NCBI GenBank assembly: GCA_910578105.1
Contig: CAJTPD010000005.1
Coordinates: 124,001-188,000 of the forward strand
Reading direction: 5' to 3'
DNA: 64,000 nucleotides
Source of the DNA: an uncultured Odoribacter sp.
Lineage (GTDB): Bacteria > Bacteroidota > Bacteroidia > Bacteroidales > Marinifilaceae
How positions within the stretch are numbered: the first letter of the stretch is position 1; every line of letters begins with the position of its first letter. A program made the translations under genes and the position numbers. The notes under the pieces are model-generated. The model worked only from the letters and a program-made list of their open reading frames with translations. It ran no database searches and was not told the DNA's origin. Positions 27,902 to 36,975 of the stretch are shown here, one piece after another.

Positions 27902-29245
27902 ATGAATAGATATTTAAAAATAGGCTTGGTGCTCTCCTGCTGCGTTTGGTGGGAAGCACAAGCTTTCTCACAGGTGAAAATCCGTTTCGGCGAAACTTGC
28001 AGGCAAGAAGAAATTCAAGTCGGGTTCCGGGAACAGGTTTATAAGATAAAATTGGATGAACTAGGCGCAGGAATGATAAATATTCCGGCTTCTTTGGCAC
28101 CCGGACATGCTGTTTTATATGGTCCGCGCAGCATTTCTTCGTTTTATCTCGTACCGGGACAACAGCAGGAAATTACTAAGTTGAGCGACCAAAAAATTGA
28201 ATTTGCCGGAGCAGCCAAAGCAATCAACATATATTTGAACAGTTCGTTTTTAAACGACCGGCACCCGGGATATGAAAAAAGTGAAGAAGAATTCCTGGAA
28301 GCGTGGGAGCTGCTTCCGGGCAAGTTGCTGTCCTACCTCGATTCTTTACCCCTGCCCGCAGATTTTAAGAAATCGGAACGTAGACGACTACACTACGTAG
28401 CTTGCAATTTATTATTGGACTATCCTTCCCGACATGCCAGACTATTACGTCTGCAAAGGTATACTCCAGGAGAAAAGTATTACCGGAAATTATCGGAACT
28501 GCTCCAGGAGGACCCTTCTGCCTATGAATTCGGGGAATACCGCCGGTTTTTCAAGGATGGAATACAATCGTTGGCGGGAAAAGAAAAATCAGCAACAGGC
28601 AAACCTTTGGACAAATTAAGGTACGAACTGGACTACATATGCCGGAACATACAAGACGAAAAACTGGCGGGTTACCTGGTCGATGCCAGCATGTCCGGCT
28701 ATATTATGTATTCCGGAGCAGAAGGAATGGAAGAATTTTTATCCCTTTATCGGGAAAAAGTGAAAGATGAGAAACAAAAAGCGGCATTCTTCCGGTCGTA
28801 TGAACAATACACCCGTCTGGAAAAAGGCAAAAAGGCACCCCATTTTTCCCTTTCAGATAAAGACGGTAAACGGAGGAATTTATCTGACTGGCTGGGACAT
28901 TACGTTTATATCGACGTCTGGGCCACCTGGTGCGGGCCGTGTTGCCGAGAACTCCCGGCATTTCATAAACTGAAAGAAGAATTTAAGGATAAGCCCATTT
29001 GTTTTGTAAGTATCTCTATAGATGCAGACGAGGCCGCCTGGCGAGCAAAGATAGAAAAAGACGGTCTGAAGGGTATCCAATTAAGGGCAAACGGAGAAGA
29101 TTCTTTTGCAAACGATTATAAGATTTCATTGATTCCCCGATTTCTATTGATAGACCGGGAGGGAAATATACTCGATGCAAATATGTCACGTCCTTCGGAC
29201 ACCAAAACAATGGAAAGACTGACCACTTTATTATCCAATCAATGA
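27902..29245 (+). CDS. TlpA-like thiol-disulfide protein of locus B (C-terminal Trx)
   Basis: The 447-residue product has a signal peptide (MNRYLKIGLVLSCCVWWEAQAFS). A beta-rich DUF4369-like N-terminal domain is followed by a helical middle and a C-terminal TlpA/ResA-type thioredoxin domain (about 310-447) with HFSLSDKDGKRRNLSDWLG and active site ATWCGPCCREL. A third Cys directly follows the CxxC pair. ATG follows the previous stop codon with no gap, so it is translationally coupled to the PKD-like gene. It is the last gene of locus B. Likely a periplasmic disulfide reductase; substrate unknown. Confidence 0.9.
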   Translation: MNRYLKIGLVLSCCVWWEAQAFSQVKIRFGETCRQEEIQVGFREQVYKIKLDELGAGMINIPASLAPGHAVLYGPRSISSFYLVPGQQQEITKLSDQKIEFAGAAKAINIYLNSSFLNDRHPGYEKSEEEFLEAWELLPGKLLSYLDSLPLPADFKKSERRRLHYVACNLLLDYPSRHARLLRLQRYTPGEKYYRKLSELLQEDPSAYEFGEYRRFFKDGIQSLAGKEKSATGKPLDKLRYELDYICRNIQDEKLAGYLVDASMSGYIMYSGAEGMEEFLSLYREKVKDEKQKAAFFRSYEQYTRLEKGKKAPHFSLSDKDGKRRNLSDWLGHYVYIDVWATWCGPCCRELPAFHKLKEEFKDKPICFVSISIDADEAAWRAKIEKDGLKGIQLRANGEDSFANDYKISLIPRFLLIDREGNILDANMSRPSDTKTMERLTTLLSNQ

Positions 29246-29253
29246 CAATAACA

Positions 29254-29296
29254 AATCTGGCAAGAGGAAAAACAATCGTGTCCCTCTTGTCAGATT
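29254..29296. terminator. Bidirectional terminator between locus B and batE
   Basis: The arms AATCTGGCAAGAGG and CCTCTTGTCAGATT form a 14-bp stem with one G-T pair and a 15-nt loop. The right arm contains the batE stop codon (29290..29292). It separates two convergent operons. T richness after the stem is modest on both strands. Confidence 0.65.
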
Positions 29297-30045
29297 ATTT
29301 CCAAATCTCCTTTTGCCACCCACCCTTCATTGCCATCTGCCATCCGGATATTGTACCAATTCCCCAATTGCTCCACCACCCGGACTTTCAGTCCTTCGTG
29401 AATCAAAAACAGACTCGTACCACTATTATCCGGAGCACCTTTCACCGTCACACTTGGAGTCGTGATAATCGCATACTCCCTGTCAGTAATTTTCTTATCC
29501 TGCTGCATAGCAAAAAATATCGTCCCCATAGTCAGTAAAAAAACGATAATCCCCACCACAAAACCTGCCTTTTTGACACCAGTCGAAGGAGAATAAAAAA
29601 ATAAAGCCGCCATCACCAAAAAGAGGATAAAGAGAGCTACTGAGATATATCCCCACTGATCGGCAGAGAAATAACCCACTAACCCTTTGTACCATCTCAC
29701 TAAAAATAATTCCGGCAACACCTCGATTTTATCTACAATAGCCTGCTGAGCCATATGCAGGTTATAGCGGGCAGAAGCATCTGAAGGTTCCAGTAACAAA
29801 GCACGCTCGTAATTCAATATGGCCTGCGTATTCTCTCCCAGCCTGTAATAACAATTACCCAGATTATAATATAAAGCAGCCGATTCCATACCCCCGGCTC
29901 TCAATTTCCGATATATTTCTACAGCCTCATTATATTTCCCTTCCCGGTAAAATTCTTCTGCCTGTTTTTCCCATTGCGGGTCGGTAGCACCCACCGTCCA
30001 CAAACTCATCAGTAATACCGGCAATATCAACAATATTTTTTTCAT
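29290..30045 (-). CDS. batE: BatE: TPR and SH3 membrane protein
   Basis: The 251-residue product has a signal peptide, TPR repeats at about 27-100 (WEKQAEEFYREGKYNEAVEIYRKL, ALYYNLGNCYYRLGENTQAI), two membrane segments (about 132-155 and 160-180) and a C-terminal bacterial SH3 domain (VTVKGAPDNSGTSLFLIHEGLKV ... GNEGWVAKGDLEII). This is the BatE arrangement. Bat proteins were linked to aerotolerance in Bacteroides fragilis; the molecular function is not settled. It is the last gene of the Bat operon, 16 bp after batD. Confidence 0.9.
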   Translation of the reverse strand: MKKILLILPVLLMSLWTVGATDPQWEKQAEEFYREGKYNEAVEIYRKLRAGGMESAALYYNLGNCYYRLGENTQAILNYERALLLEPSDASARYNLHMAQQAIVDKIEVLPELFLVRWYKGLVGYFSADQWGYISVALFILFLVMAALFFYSPSTGVKKAGFVVGIIVFLLTMGTIFFAMQQDKKITDREYAIITTPSVTVKGAPDNSGTSLFLIHEGLKVRVVEQLGNWYNIRMADGNEGWVAKGDLEII

Positions 30046-30061
30046 AGTTTCTAATCTTTAA

Positions 30062-31897
30062 TCATCGGATTGCTTTATCCAGCTTGGTAATCACATCAAT
30101 ACTATCCGTATACACTTTATCCATCTCCTGGTCTGAATTGCTTCCGGGAGCATAACGGGCATATTCGCAAGTATCCAATATCCGGATAAACTCCTTTTGC
30201 AAATCTTCAGAAACATTCTTCCGGGTCAGCACATCACTGATATTATCCCGATTCAACTCCGCCCGGTCAATATTCAGTTTATAGCTCATATAACCCCACA
30301 AAGCTTTCAAAACTTCATCGTAGAATAGCTCTGCATTATGATTTTTCATTGCAGTGGCTGCCACTTTCAGACGCTTACGAGCCATCTTGTTGGCCGCTTT
30401 ATTCTTCACCCGCGCAATATCAGCATTTGCTTTGATTCTCCGGCGATTCAGGACTGCACCCAAAATAAAGAGAAACAAAGGAATCAGAAAAGCCAACCAA
30501 TAAGCAATGGTACCGAAAAAACGCACTCCCGCCGTCCGTAAACCAAGCTTTCCGGTTTTCAGATAACGAATATCTTCCCCCACCTGGCGAATGTCTTCTT
30601 TTTTAAACGACTGAACCGGATTTCCGGCAACCACCTGTCCGTTCCCCTTTTCAGTACCTTTACGCACAAATACATTGTATTCTCTCCCTAAAATGGTTTT
30701 ATAGGTATTGGATTGAGAATCGAAATAAGAAAAACGAAGAGCAGGTATCTTATATTCACCGGAATAACGGGGAATCAACACATACTCAAAACTAACCGTA
30801 CCGGCCATACCGTTTTCTGTGACCCGGATATCCCGGGTTTCTTTCGGGTCATAAGACTCAAAATCCAAAGGAAAACCGACAGAAGGAGCCCGTAATAATT
30901 TCAGGTTCCCGCTACCCGAAAAAGTCACTTTATAAGTAATTGCATCATTCGCATTCACCGAATCTGCCGACAATGATGTCGCCATTCTTACCGTACCGAC
31001 AGTGCCCGAAAAACCAGCAGGCTTGTTTGCCAAAGGCAATTCCTTTACCGTAACAGTCACAGGCTTGCTTCGCCGCATAGCCCGGACATCCTGATAATTT
31101 CCGAAAAAATCATCAAAAAAACTCCGTCCCCCGCTCGTCAAACGTTGACGTACAATACACTCCAGCTCAAAAGGCTCTATTGTAATCTCTCCCGTATGCT
31201 GGGGAAACAAAAGCATCTTGCGGATAACCCCGACATTATAAATATCGCCATTGTAATTTTCACGCGACAATTCAATTTGCTGGGGAGTAGGCACTTCCTC
31301 TGCTAAAAAACCGGTAAAAGCAGGAAATTTACTGCGCCCCAACCGGGTCAAATCAACCTTGGAATAAACTTTGATTGTAGCCACCAAACTTTCTCCCAAA
31401 TAAAGACTACGCCGGGAAACATCCACTTTTACAAACAGATTATTTTCATTAATAGCTGCCGAAGCATCCCGCTGGACGGCCCGGTTTTCCCCCCGCCGGT
31501 CACTACCGGAATTGCCGGAAGTACCTTTCACCACCTCAATCTTCAAAGCATTCGAAGTATATTGCCTGCCATCCACCATCACTGTTGCCGGAGCAATCTG
31601 ATAAACACCCTCTTTTACTCCCTCCAGAATATAAGTATAGGTATACGACGCACTCTGAGTGGTTTTACCGTTTATCATTGAAAAGGAAGTAGACTGACTG
31701 ACACGGGGACCCATCAGCTTATCAAAACCTTTCAAATCAGGTATTCTCAAATCTGTCCCCTCCTTATTCAGCGTATAGGAAAGCCTGAATTGCTCACCCG
31801 TAGCTACAACCGAAGGAGCTGAAGCCTTAAATTCAACCTGCTGAGCAGAAACCAGGCCCGTGACAAACAATAATATGAATATTCCTATTTTCTTCAT
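30062..31897 (-). CDS. batD: BatD: oxygen-tolerance membrane protein
   Basis: The 611-residue product has a signal peptide (MKKIGIFILLFVTGLVSAQQ). Large periplasmic beta domains follow (FKASAPSVVATGEQFRLSYTL, then VDVSRRSLYLGESLVATIKVY), a membrane segment at about 470-490 (TIAYWLAFLIPLFLFILGAVL) and a cytoplasmic helical tail. It matches the BatD/DUF7507-type 'oxygen tolerance' family. It sits between batC and batE in the conserved order. Confidence 0.92.
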   Translation of the reverse strand: MKKIGIFILLFVTGLVSAQQVEFKASAPSVVATGEQFRLSYTLNKEGTDLRIPDLKGFDKLMGPRVSQSTSFSMINGKTTQSASYTYTYILEGVKEGVYQIAPATVMVDGRQYTSNALKIEVVKGTSGNSGSDRRGENRAVQRDASAAINENNLFVKVDVSRRSLYLGESLVATIKVYSKVDLTRLGRSKFPAFTGFLAEEVPTPQQIELSRENYNGDIYNVGVIRKMLLFPQHTGEITIEPFELECIVRQRLTSGGRSFFDDFFGNYQDVRAMRRSKPVTVTVKELPLANKPAGFSGTVGTVRMATSLSADSVNANDAITYKVTFSGSGNLKLLRAPSVGFPLDFESYDPKETRDIRVTENGMAGTVSFEYVLIPRYSGEYKIPALRFSYFDSQSNTYKTILGREYNVFVRKGTEKGNGQVVAGNPVQSFKKEDIRQVGEDIRYLKTGKLGLRTAGVRFFGTIAYWLAFLIPLFLFILGAVLNRRRIKANADIARVKNKAANKMARKRLKVAATAMKNHNAELFYDEVLKALWGYMSYKLNIDRAELNRDNISDVLTRKNVSEDLQKEFIRILDTCEYARYAPGSNSDQEMDKVYTDSIDVITKLDKAIR

Positions 31898-31931
31898 CCG
31901 TATCTGTTTTTATCTATTCCAAGCCGCAAAA

Positions 31932-32741
31932 TTACCAATTTTTATCAATTTTCATCCTCCTGGCTTTCTGTTCCTGAGCCTTCTGTTTCTGCACTTTCTC
32001 CTGCACCTCCTTTTCATCATTCTGCAATGCCTCTAACAAACGTTCCGCATCCTCTCTGGAAATCTTTCCTTCCTGAGATTGTTGCTGCTGCTTATCGTTC
32101 TTATCCTGTTTATTTTGCTGGTCCTGGTTTTGGTCTTTGTTTTGGTCTTGCTGTTTCTTATCTTGCTCTTTTTGATCCTGTTGGTTCTTATCCTGACTTT
32201 GGTCTTTATTTTGGTCCTGATTCTGCTCTTTGTTCTGGTCTTGCTGATTCTTGTCTTGTTCCTTCTGATCCTTGTTTTGGTCCTGCTGATTCTTATCCTG
32301 ATTTTGCTGGTCCTGCTGCTGCTTGTGACGGGCAAATTCCAGATTATACTTAGTCGCCTCAGAAGCCGGACGATTTCTCAACGATTCTTTATACGCCTCA
32401 ATACTCTCTTCGGTTTTCTCCAAAGAAAGCAACGTATTCCCGATATTATGATAAATTTCACCCAATCGTTCCTTATCGGTTTCCTGTTTAGCCAATTCCG
32501 TAAACTGCTGCAAGGCCTCATCAAATTTCTTTTGCTTATACAAAGCATCCGCCATATTAAAAACAGCTTCAAACGAATCACTTTTCTTATCCGCAGCTTT
32601 CCGGTACTCCACCTCTGCCTTTTCAAAATCCTGATTCTGGAAAAGATCATTCCCTTCCCGGATAAACTTTCTTTCCTGTTGGGCTGTCACAGATAATCCC
32701 GCAAAACATCCCAATATCATGAACAATATACCCTTCACCAT
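31932..32741 (-). CDS. batC: BatC: TPR protein with Gln/Asp/Lys-rich tail
   Basis: The 269-residue product has a signal peptide, then TPR helices at about 24-135 (FIREGNDLFQNQDFEKAEVEYRKA, FNMADALYKQKKFDEALQQF, IYHNIGNTLLSLEKTEESIEAYKE). Residues 141-226 are a low-complexity tract made almost only of Q, D, K, N and E in units like KNQQDQN. A short charged helix ends the protein. BatC proteins typically have TPRs; the long polar tract is exaggerated here. Position in the operon supports the call. Confidence 0.9.
   Translation of the reverse strand: MVKGILFMILGCFAGLSVTAQQERKFIREGNDLFQNQDFEKAEVEYRKAADKKSDSFEAVFNMADALYKQKKFDEALQQFTELAKQETDKERLGEIYHNIGNTLLSLEKTEESIEAYKESLRNRPASEATKYNLEFARHKQQQDQQNQDKNQQDQNKDQKEQDKNQQDQNKEQNQDQNKDQSQDKNQQDQKEQDKKQQDQNKDQNQDQQNKQDKNDKQQQQSQEGKISREDAERLLEALQNDEKEVQEKVQKQKAQEQKARRMKIDKNW
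32064..32321 (-). repeat. Degenerate tandem repeat inside batC
   Basis: About 258 bp of imperfect repeats built from CAG/CAA, GAT/GAC, AAG/AAA and AAC/AAT codons encode the Q/D/K/N tract. Units such as AAGAACCAGCAAGACCAG recur with variation. It is a likely site of length change by slippage. Confidence 0.75.
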
Positions 32742-32768
32742 ATCCTTTATTCCTTAACTTTTAACAAC

Positions 32769-33800
32769 TTACTCCTTCGTTTTAAACAAATTGATTTTCA
32801 GTAGACGCTTGTTTTTCCTGCCCAAAATCATAAATTCGACAAAAATGAAAAATAATCCCGCCAACAAAAAATACTGATATTTCTCTGCATAATCCGCATA
32901 TACCCGCTCCTCTAATAAAGTCTTTTCCATCCGGTTCACTTCATCCAGCAGCTGATTCAGCCCCACATCCGTATTACTGGCACGCACATACAACCCCTCA
33001 CCGGCTTTAGCAATATCTTTCAACATTTGCTCATCCAATTTAGACACAACAATAGCCCCATTCCCGTCTTTCATAAATTGCCCGGACTGCCCCTTCTCCG
33101 GTATGGGTCCGCCTTGTTCCAAACCCATTCCAATAGTATGTACTGTAATTCCATTCCCACGAGCCCGTCCGGCAGCAGCCACAGCATCATCCTGGTGATT
33201 CTCTCCGTCCGTAATCACAATAATCGCTTTAGAAGTCTCCGTCTCCGGAGTAAAAGATTTAGCCGCCAAATCAATAGCAGAACCAATAGCAGTTCCCTGA
33301 ACAGGAACAACATCCGTACTGATATTCGACAAAAACAGCTTGGCAGAAGAATAATCCGTCGTAATAGGCAACTGCACATAAGCATCTCCCGCAAACACAA
33401 TCAGCCCTACCTTATCATCAGAAAGTTTTTCCACCATCCGGGCTATAGCCATCTTCGCTTTCTCCAAACGACTCGGCTTAATATCCTGCGCCATCATCGA
33501 ATTAGAAACATCCAGGGCAATCATTAATTCCACCCCTTTCTTTTTCACCTGTTGCAATTTGGAACCAAACTGCGGACCCGCTACCCCCACAATCACAAAA
33601 GCCAAAGCAATCAGCCACATAATAAACTTATACGCCCCGCGTTTAAAAGACAACAAAGGCATCAAAGGCTTCAACAATTCCGGATTGCCAAACGCTGCAA
33701 TGGCCTTCTTCTTCTTCCCCGTCATCAGTACATAAAACACGATCAACAGAGGGAGAATAATCAAAAGATATAACAATTCCGGATGTGCAAATCTAAACAT
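32769..33800 (-). CDS. batB: BatB: von Willebrand A membrane protein
   Basis: The 343-residue product has two N-terminal membrane segments (LLYLLIILPLLIVFYVL and FIMWLIALAFVIVGVAG), a VWA domain (about 85-285) with the MIDAS motif ALDVSNSM plus IVITDGENHQDDA, and a C-terminal membrane segment (FLLAGLFFIFVEFMIL). The open frame extends to 33860, but the ATG at 33800 (MFRFAHPELL) is the conserved start. BatA and BatB are VWA paralogues thought to form a membrane complex with MoxR. Confidence 0.93.
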   Translation of the reverse strand: MFRFAHPELLYLLIILPLLIVFYVLMTGKKKKAIAAFGNPELLKPLMPLLSFKRGAYKFIMWLIALAFVIVGVAGPQFGSKLQQVKKKGVELMIALDVSNSMMAQDIKPSRLEKAKMAIARMVEKLSDDKVGLIVFAGDAYVQLPITTDYSSAKLFLSNISTDVVPVQGTAIGSAIDLAAKSFTPETETSKAIIVITDGENHQDDAVAAAGRARGNGITVHTIGMGLEQGGPIPEKGQSGQFMKDGNGAIVVSKLDEQMLKDIAKAGEGLYVRASNTDVGLNQLLDEVNRMEKTLLEERVYADYAEKYQYFLLAGLFFIFVEFMILGRKNKRLLKINLFKTKE

Positions 33801-33869
33801 AATAAAATAATTTATAATTCCTGATTCACGATACACTGTGCATTCCCGGCAAAACCGCAAATCTCTAAT

Positions 33870-34862
33870 CTATGGTATCTTTCGCAACAAAGTATAACGT
33901 AACAGCACCTGAACAATTAACAGACACAAACCCGCCAACCCGAAAACGAAATACTGTTCATTCTTCTTACTGAAATGCTTTACCTCTATTTTACTTTTCT
34001 CCAATTGGTCAATCTCCTGATAAATCTGTTTCAACTTATCATTATCAGTAGCCCGGAAATATTTTCCTCCCGTCAGTGCCGCTATTTGCTGCAACACCTC
34101 TTCATCAATCTCCACCGGGACATTCTGCAACTGAACACCAAAAGGAGTCGGCACCGGATAAGGAGCCTCCCCATACGTTCCCACCCCTATCGTATACACC
34201 CGGATGCCATAGGTTCTGGCCAGCTCCGCAGCCGTCGCCGGAGCAACAGCACCCCGGTTATTCACTCCATCCGTTAACAAAATTACCACCTTCGACTTGG
34301 CAGGACTATCTTTCAAACGATTCACTGCATTCGCCAAACCCAAACCGATAGCTGTACCATCCTCTATCATCCCGCTTTTCACATCGCGCAATAAATTCAC
34401 CAGCACAGCCTGATCCGTCGTCAAAGGACACTGGGTAAAACTCTCCCCGGCAAATATTACCAATCCGATTTTATCCTGAGGACGCTCCAGAATAAACTTA
34501 GTGGCTACCTCTTTAGCCGCCTCCAAACGGTCGGGCGTAAAGTCCCGTGCCAGCATACTGCCCGAAACGTCCAACGCCAGCACAATATCTATCCCCTCAC
34601 TGGTATAAGTCTGCCAACTGTTACTCGACTGGGGGCGCGCCAAAGCAACCACAAGCAAAACTATGGCCAAAACCTCTAACGCAAACAACACATGCCTCAT
34701 CCAAATCCTCCCGGCATGTTTCATCCCTTTAAACGCCCTCAACGAAGAAAACTGCAAATCGGCATGCGACTTCTTCTCCCGGAAAATATACCACAATATC
34801 ATTGGTATCAGCAATACCAACAATAAAAAATATTTCGGGTTTGCAAATTCGAATCCAAACAT
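33870..34862 (-). CDS. batA: BatA: von Willebrand A membrane protein
   Basis: The 330-residue product starts MFGFEFANPKYFLLLVLLIP. Two N-terminal membrane helices are followed by a VWA domain with MIDAS ALDVSGSM, TAIGLGLANAVNRLKDSPAKSK and VILLTDGVNNRG, then a C-terminal helix (FVFGLAGLCLLIVQVLL). The open frame reaches 34919; the ATG at 34862 is the family start. It lies 69 bp upstream of the batB ATG. Confidence 0.93.
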   Translation of the reverse strand: MFGFEFANPKYFLLLVLLIPMILWYIFREKKSHADLQFSSLRAFKGMKHAGRIWMRHVLFALEVLAIVLLVVALARPQSSNSWQTYTSEGIDIVLALDVSGSMLARDFTPDRLEAAKEVATKFILERPQDKIGLVIFAGESFTQCPLTTDQAVLVNLLRDVKSGMIEDGTAIGLGLANAVNRLKDSPAKSKVVILLTDGVNNRGAVAPATAAELARTYGIRVYTIGVGTYGEAPYPVPTPFGVQLQNVPVEIDEEVLQQIAALTGGKYFRATDNDKLKQIYQEIDQLEKSKIEVKHFSKKNEQYFVFGLAGLCLLIVQVLLRYTLLRKIP

Positions 34863-34932
34863 CTTATCCAAATTATTAACATGCCTCCCGGAAACGGATA
34901 CACGGATTCCGGTCCGCACATCGGTACATCAT

Positions 34933-35967
34933 CTAATTATCTTTTTCCTGTTCTTTTATTTCAGCTTCTGCCCGGGCTTTCTCTTCCTCTTCTTTCCTGC
35001 GGGCTTCTTCTTCCGCCTGCTTCTGTTGCTCCGCCTTCTCAGCCTGAATCCGTTGATGAGTGACATTTACAAAATCATATGCCAAATCCAGATAACGGGC
35101 ATTTTCATCCTGTAAAGGAGTATATTTCGCAAACTTTACATAATCAGAAGTTGTCAGCATCTCTGCCATCCTCTCCCTTTCTCTGCTCTCTACTTCCGGG
35201 CACTGTTCCAGACTGCGCAAGGTCTCTCCCGACGTTTGCTCCATGGCCGGAATACCCAACTCATCATCCAGATATTGCCTTACGGTATCTGTCAGACGGG
35301 TATAATACTCTTTCTCATAGCCCGCCTGCCACAATTTATTTCCTTTGATTTCATCCAACGACCGGATAGCAATCACATAAGGAGGAACTTCCTCTTTTTT
35401 GGGAGTAAACAAAGGCCGGTTCTTTTTATGCCTCCGCCATAACCACCAGGCAATTCCCAAAAACGCCAGCCCCAGCAAACTCCACAGAACATAAGGCAAT
35501 ATTTCTGCAAAAGTCCACGGAGCAGCATACGGCATGACAATATCATAGTTACCTTTTTGCGGGTCTACCTGGTAAGTATTCACTGCAAACGCCACAGCAT
35601 CAGTACGCAACACATTGTTATATTCTTTCCCTTCCACCGTGATCGGCATGGGAGGAATCACATAAATACCCGTATCGAAAGCCGTAATCACATACGTTTC
35701 TTCATACAACCACTGACCGTCCGCCTCCCTGACGGAATCTGTCACAGGCCCCGAAATAATCTCTACCCCGCGGACAACCGTATCTTTCAACTCAGGAAAA
35801 CGAATCCGCATTCCGGGTTCACCTTTCACCCTGAATGTAAGGTGCTGCTGGTCGCCAATCAACATATAAGTGGTGTCCACCATCACTCCGTATTCAATAT
35901 TTTGTGCTTTCAATACCCCTGCAAACGGTAACAGAAACAGGAATAACAATATGTATTTTAACCTCAT
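34933..35967 (-). CDS. BatD-like single-pass protein of the Bat operon
   Basis: The 344-residue product has a signal peptide (MRLKYILLFLFLLPFAGVLKA), a periplasmic beta domain (about 22-150, QHLTFRVKGEPGMRIRFPEL), a membrane helix at about 158-178 (ILPYVLWSLLGLAFLGIAWWLW), a cytoplasmic helical domain with YYTRLTDTVRQYLDDELGIPAMEQTS, and a very acidic/basic coiled tail (EEEARRKEEEEKARAEAE). This 'BatX' protein between DUF58 and batA recurs in Bacteroidetes Bat operons and has no established function. Confidence 0.82.
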   Translation of the reverse strand: MRLKYILLFLFLLPFAGVLKAQNIEYGVMVDTTYMLIGDQQHLTFRVKGEPGMRIRFPELKDTVVRGVEIISGPVTDSVREADGQWLYEETYVITAFDTGIYVIPPMPITVEGKEYNNVLRTDAVAFAVNTYQVDPQKGNYDIVMPYAAPWTFAEILPYVLWSLLGLAFLGIAWWLWRRHKKNRPLFTPKKEEVPPYVIAIRSLDEIKGNKLWQAGYEKEYYTRLTDTVRQYLDDELGIPAMEQTSGETLRSLEQCPEVESRERERMAEMLTTSDYVKFAKYTPLQDENARYLDLAYDFVNVTHQRIQAEKAEQQKQAEEEARRKEEEEKARAEAEIKEQEKDN

Positions 35968-35978
35968 ATTTAAAACGA

Positions 35979-36848
35979 TTAAGCTCTTTTCTTGAACAAG
36001 GCTATCAACGCCCTGACATAATCTTCATCCGAGCGGATATTGGCCATATCCACGCCGGCTTTCTTAAAAACAGCATCCAGTTCTTTTTCCCGGAGAAAAG
36101 CATCTTTCTCAAAAGCTTCCCTCAACCTCTTATCTGAAGTATCCACCCACATCTGCTCGCCGGTCTCCGCATCCCTCAAAAACATCATCCCCACCGGTGG
36201 CAAAACATTTTCCCGCTGGTCATATATCCTCAAAGCTACAACATCATGTTTCCGGTTCGCAATGGACAAAGCATGAGCAAACTCATGGTCGTCAATAAAA
36301 TCAGAAATTAAAAAACACGTACACCGTTTTTTTATAGAATTCGTGACATACTGCAATGCCTGCTCAATATTGGTCCGGCTATCTTCCGGATGAAAATCAA
36401 TCAACTCACGGATAATGTGTAAAATATGAGTACGTCCCTTTTTGGGAGGAATAAACTTCTCAATTTTATCCGAGAAAAAAATTACTCCGATTTTATCATT
36501 ATTTTGAATCGCAGAAAAAGCAATGACAGCCGCAATTTCCGTAATCTGATTCTTTTTTAACTTAGAAACCGTACCGAAATTACGCGATGCACTCACATCT
36601 ATCATCAGCATCACCGTCAATTCCCGCTCTTCTTCAAAAACTTTTACATAAGGATGATTATGACGGGCCGTTACATTCCAGTCAATATTCCGGATGTCAT
36701 CCCCATACTGATATTCACGTACCTCACTAAACATCATTCCCCGCCCTTTAAAAGCAGAATGATATTCTCCGGCAAAAATATTACTGGACAAACCCCGGGT
36801 TTTTATCTCAATCCTCCGGACCCGTTTTAATAGTTCAGAAGTCTCCAT
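35979..36848 (-). CDS. DUF58 domain protein of the Bat operon
   Basis: The 289-residue product is a DUF58/VWA-like protein with the signature HSAFKGRGMMFSEVREYQYGDDIRNIDWNVTARHNHPYVKVFEEE and then a degenerate VWA core (MLMIDVSASRNFG). It is almost always encoded next to moxR. The open frame starts at 36872; the ATG at 36848 (METSELLKRVRR) is conserved. It is 127 bp downstream of moxR. Probably cytoplasmic and a substrate or adaptor of the MoxR ATPase, by family analogy. Confidence 0.92.
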   Translation of the reverse strand: METSELLKRVRRIEIKTRGLSSNIFAGEYHSAFKGRGMMFSEVREYQYGDDIRNIDWNVTARHNHPYVKVFEEERELTVMLMIDVSASRNFGTVSKLKKNQITEIAAVIAFSAIQNNDKIGVIFFSDKIEKFIPPKKGRTHILHIIRELIDFHPEDSRTNIEQALQYVTNSIKKRCTCFLISDFIDDHEFAHALSIANRKHDVVALRIYDQRENVLPPVGMMFLRDAETGEQMWVDTSDKRLREAFEKDAFLREKELDAVFKKAGVDMANIRSDEDYVRALIALFKKRA

Positions 36849-36975
36849 AGTAAAGGCACTTTTTAACTGCAAATTTCCGATTTATGAATTCCCCCGGAAA
36901 ACAACTTCTCCGGCTCATTCAAAACTCACAATCCAAACAAAATATCAATTCTCAGCTCCAGACACCGGATGCCGT

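Noticed and set aside
32079..32696. 205-codon open frame on the plus strand inside batC, very rich in Leu, Val and Ile
   Set aside because: It is the antisense of the Gln/Asp/Lys/Asn repeat codons; its hydrophobicity is a by-product of that composition, and batC is well supported by its operon and TPRs.
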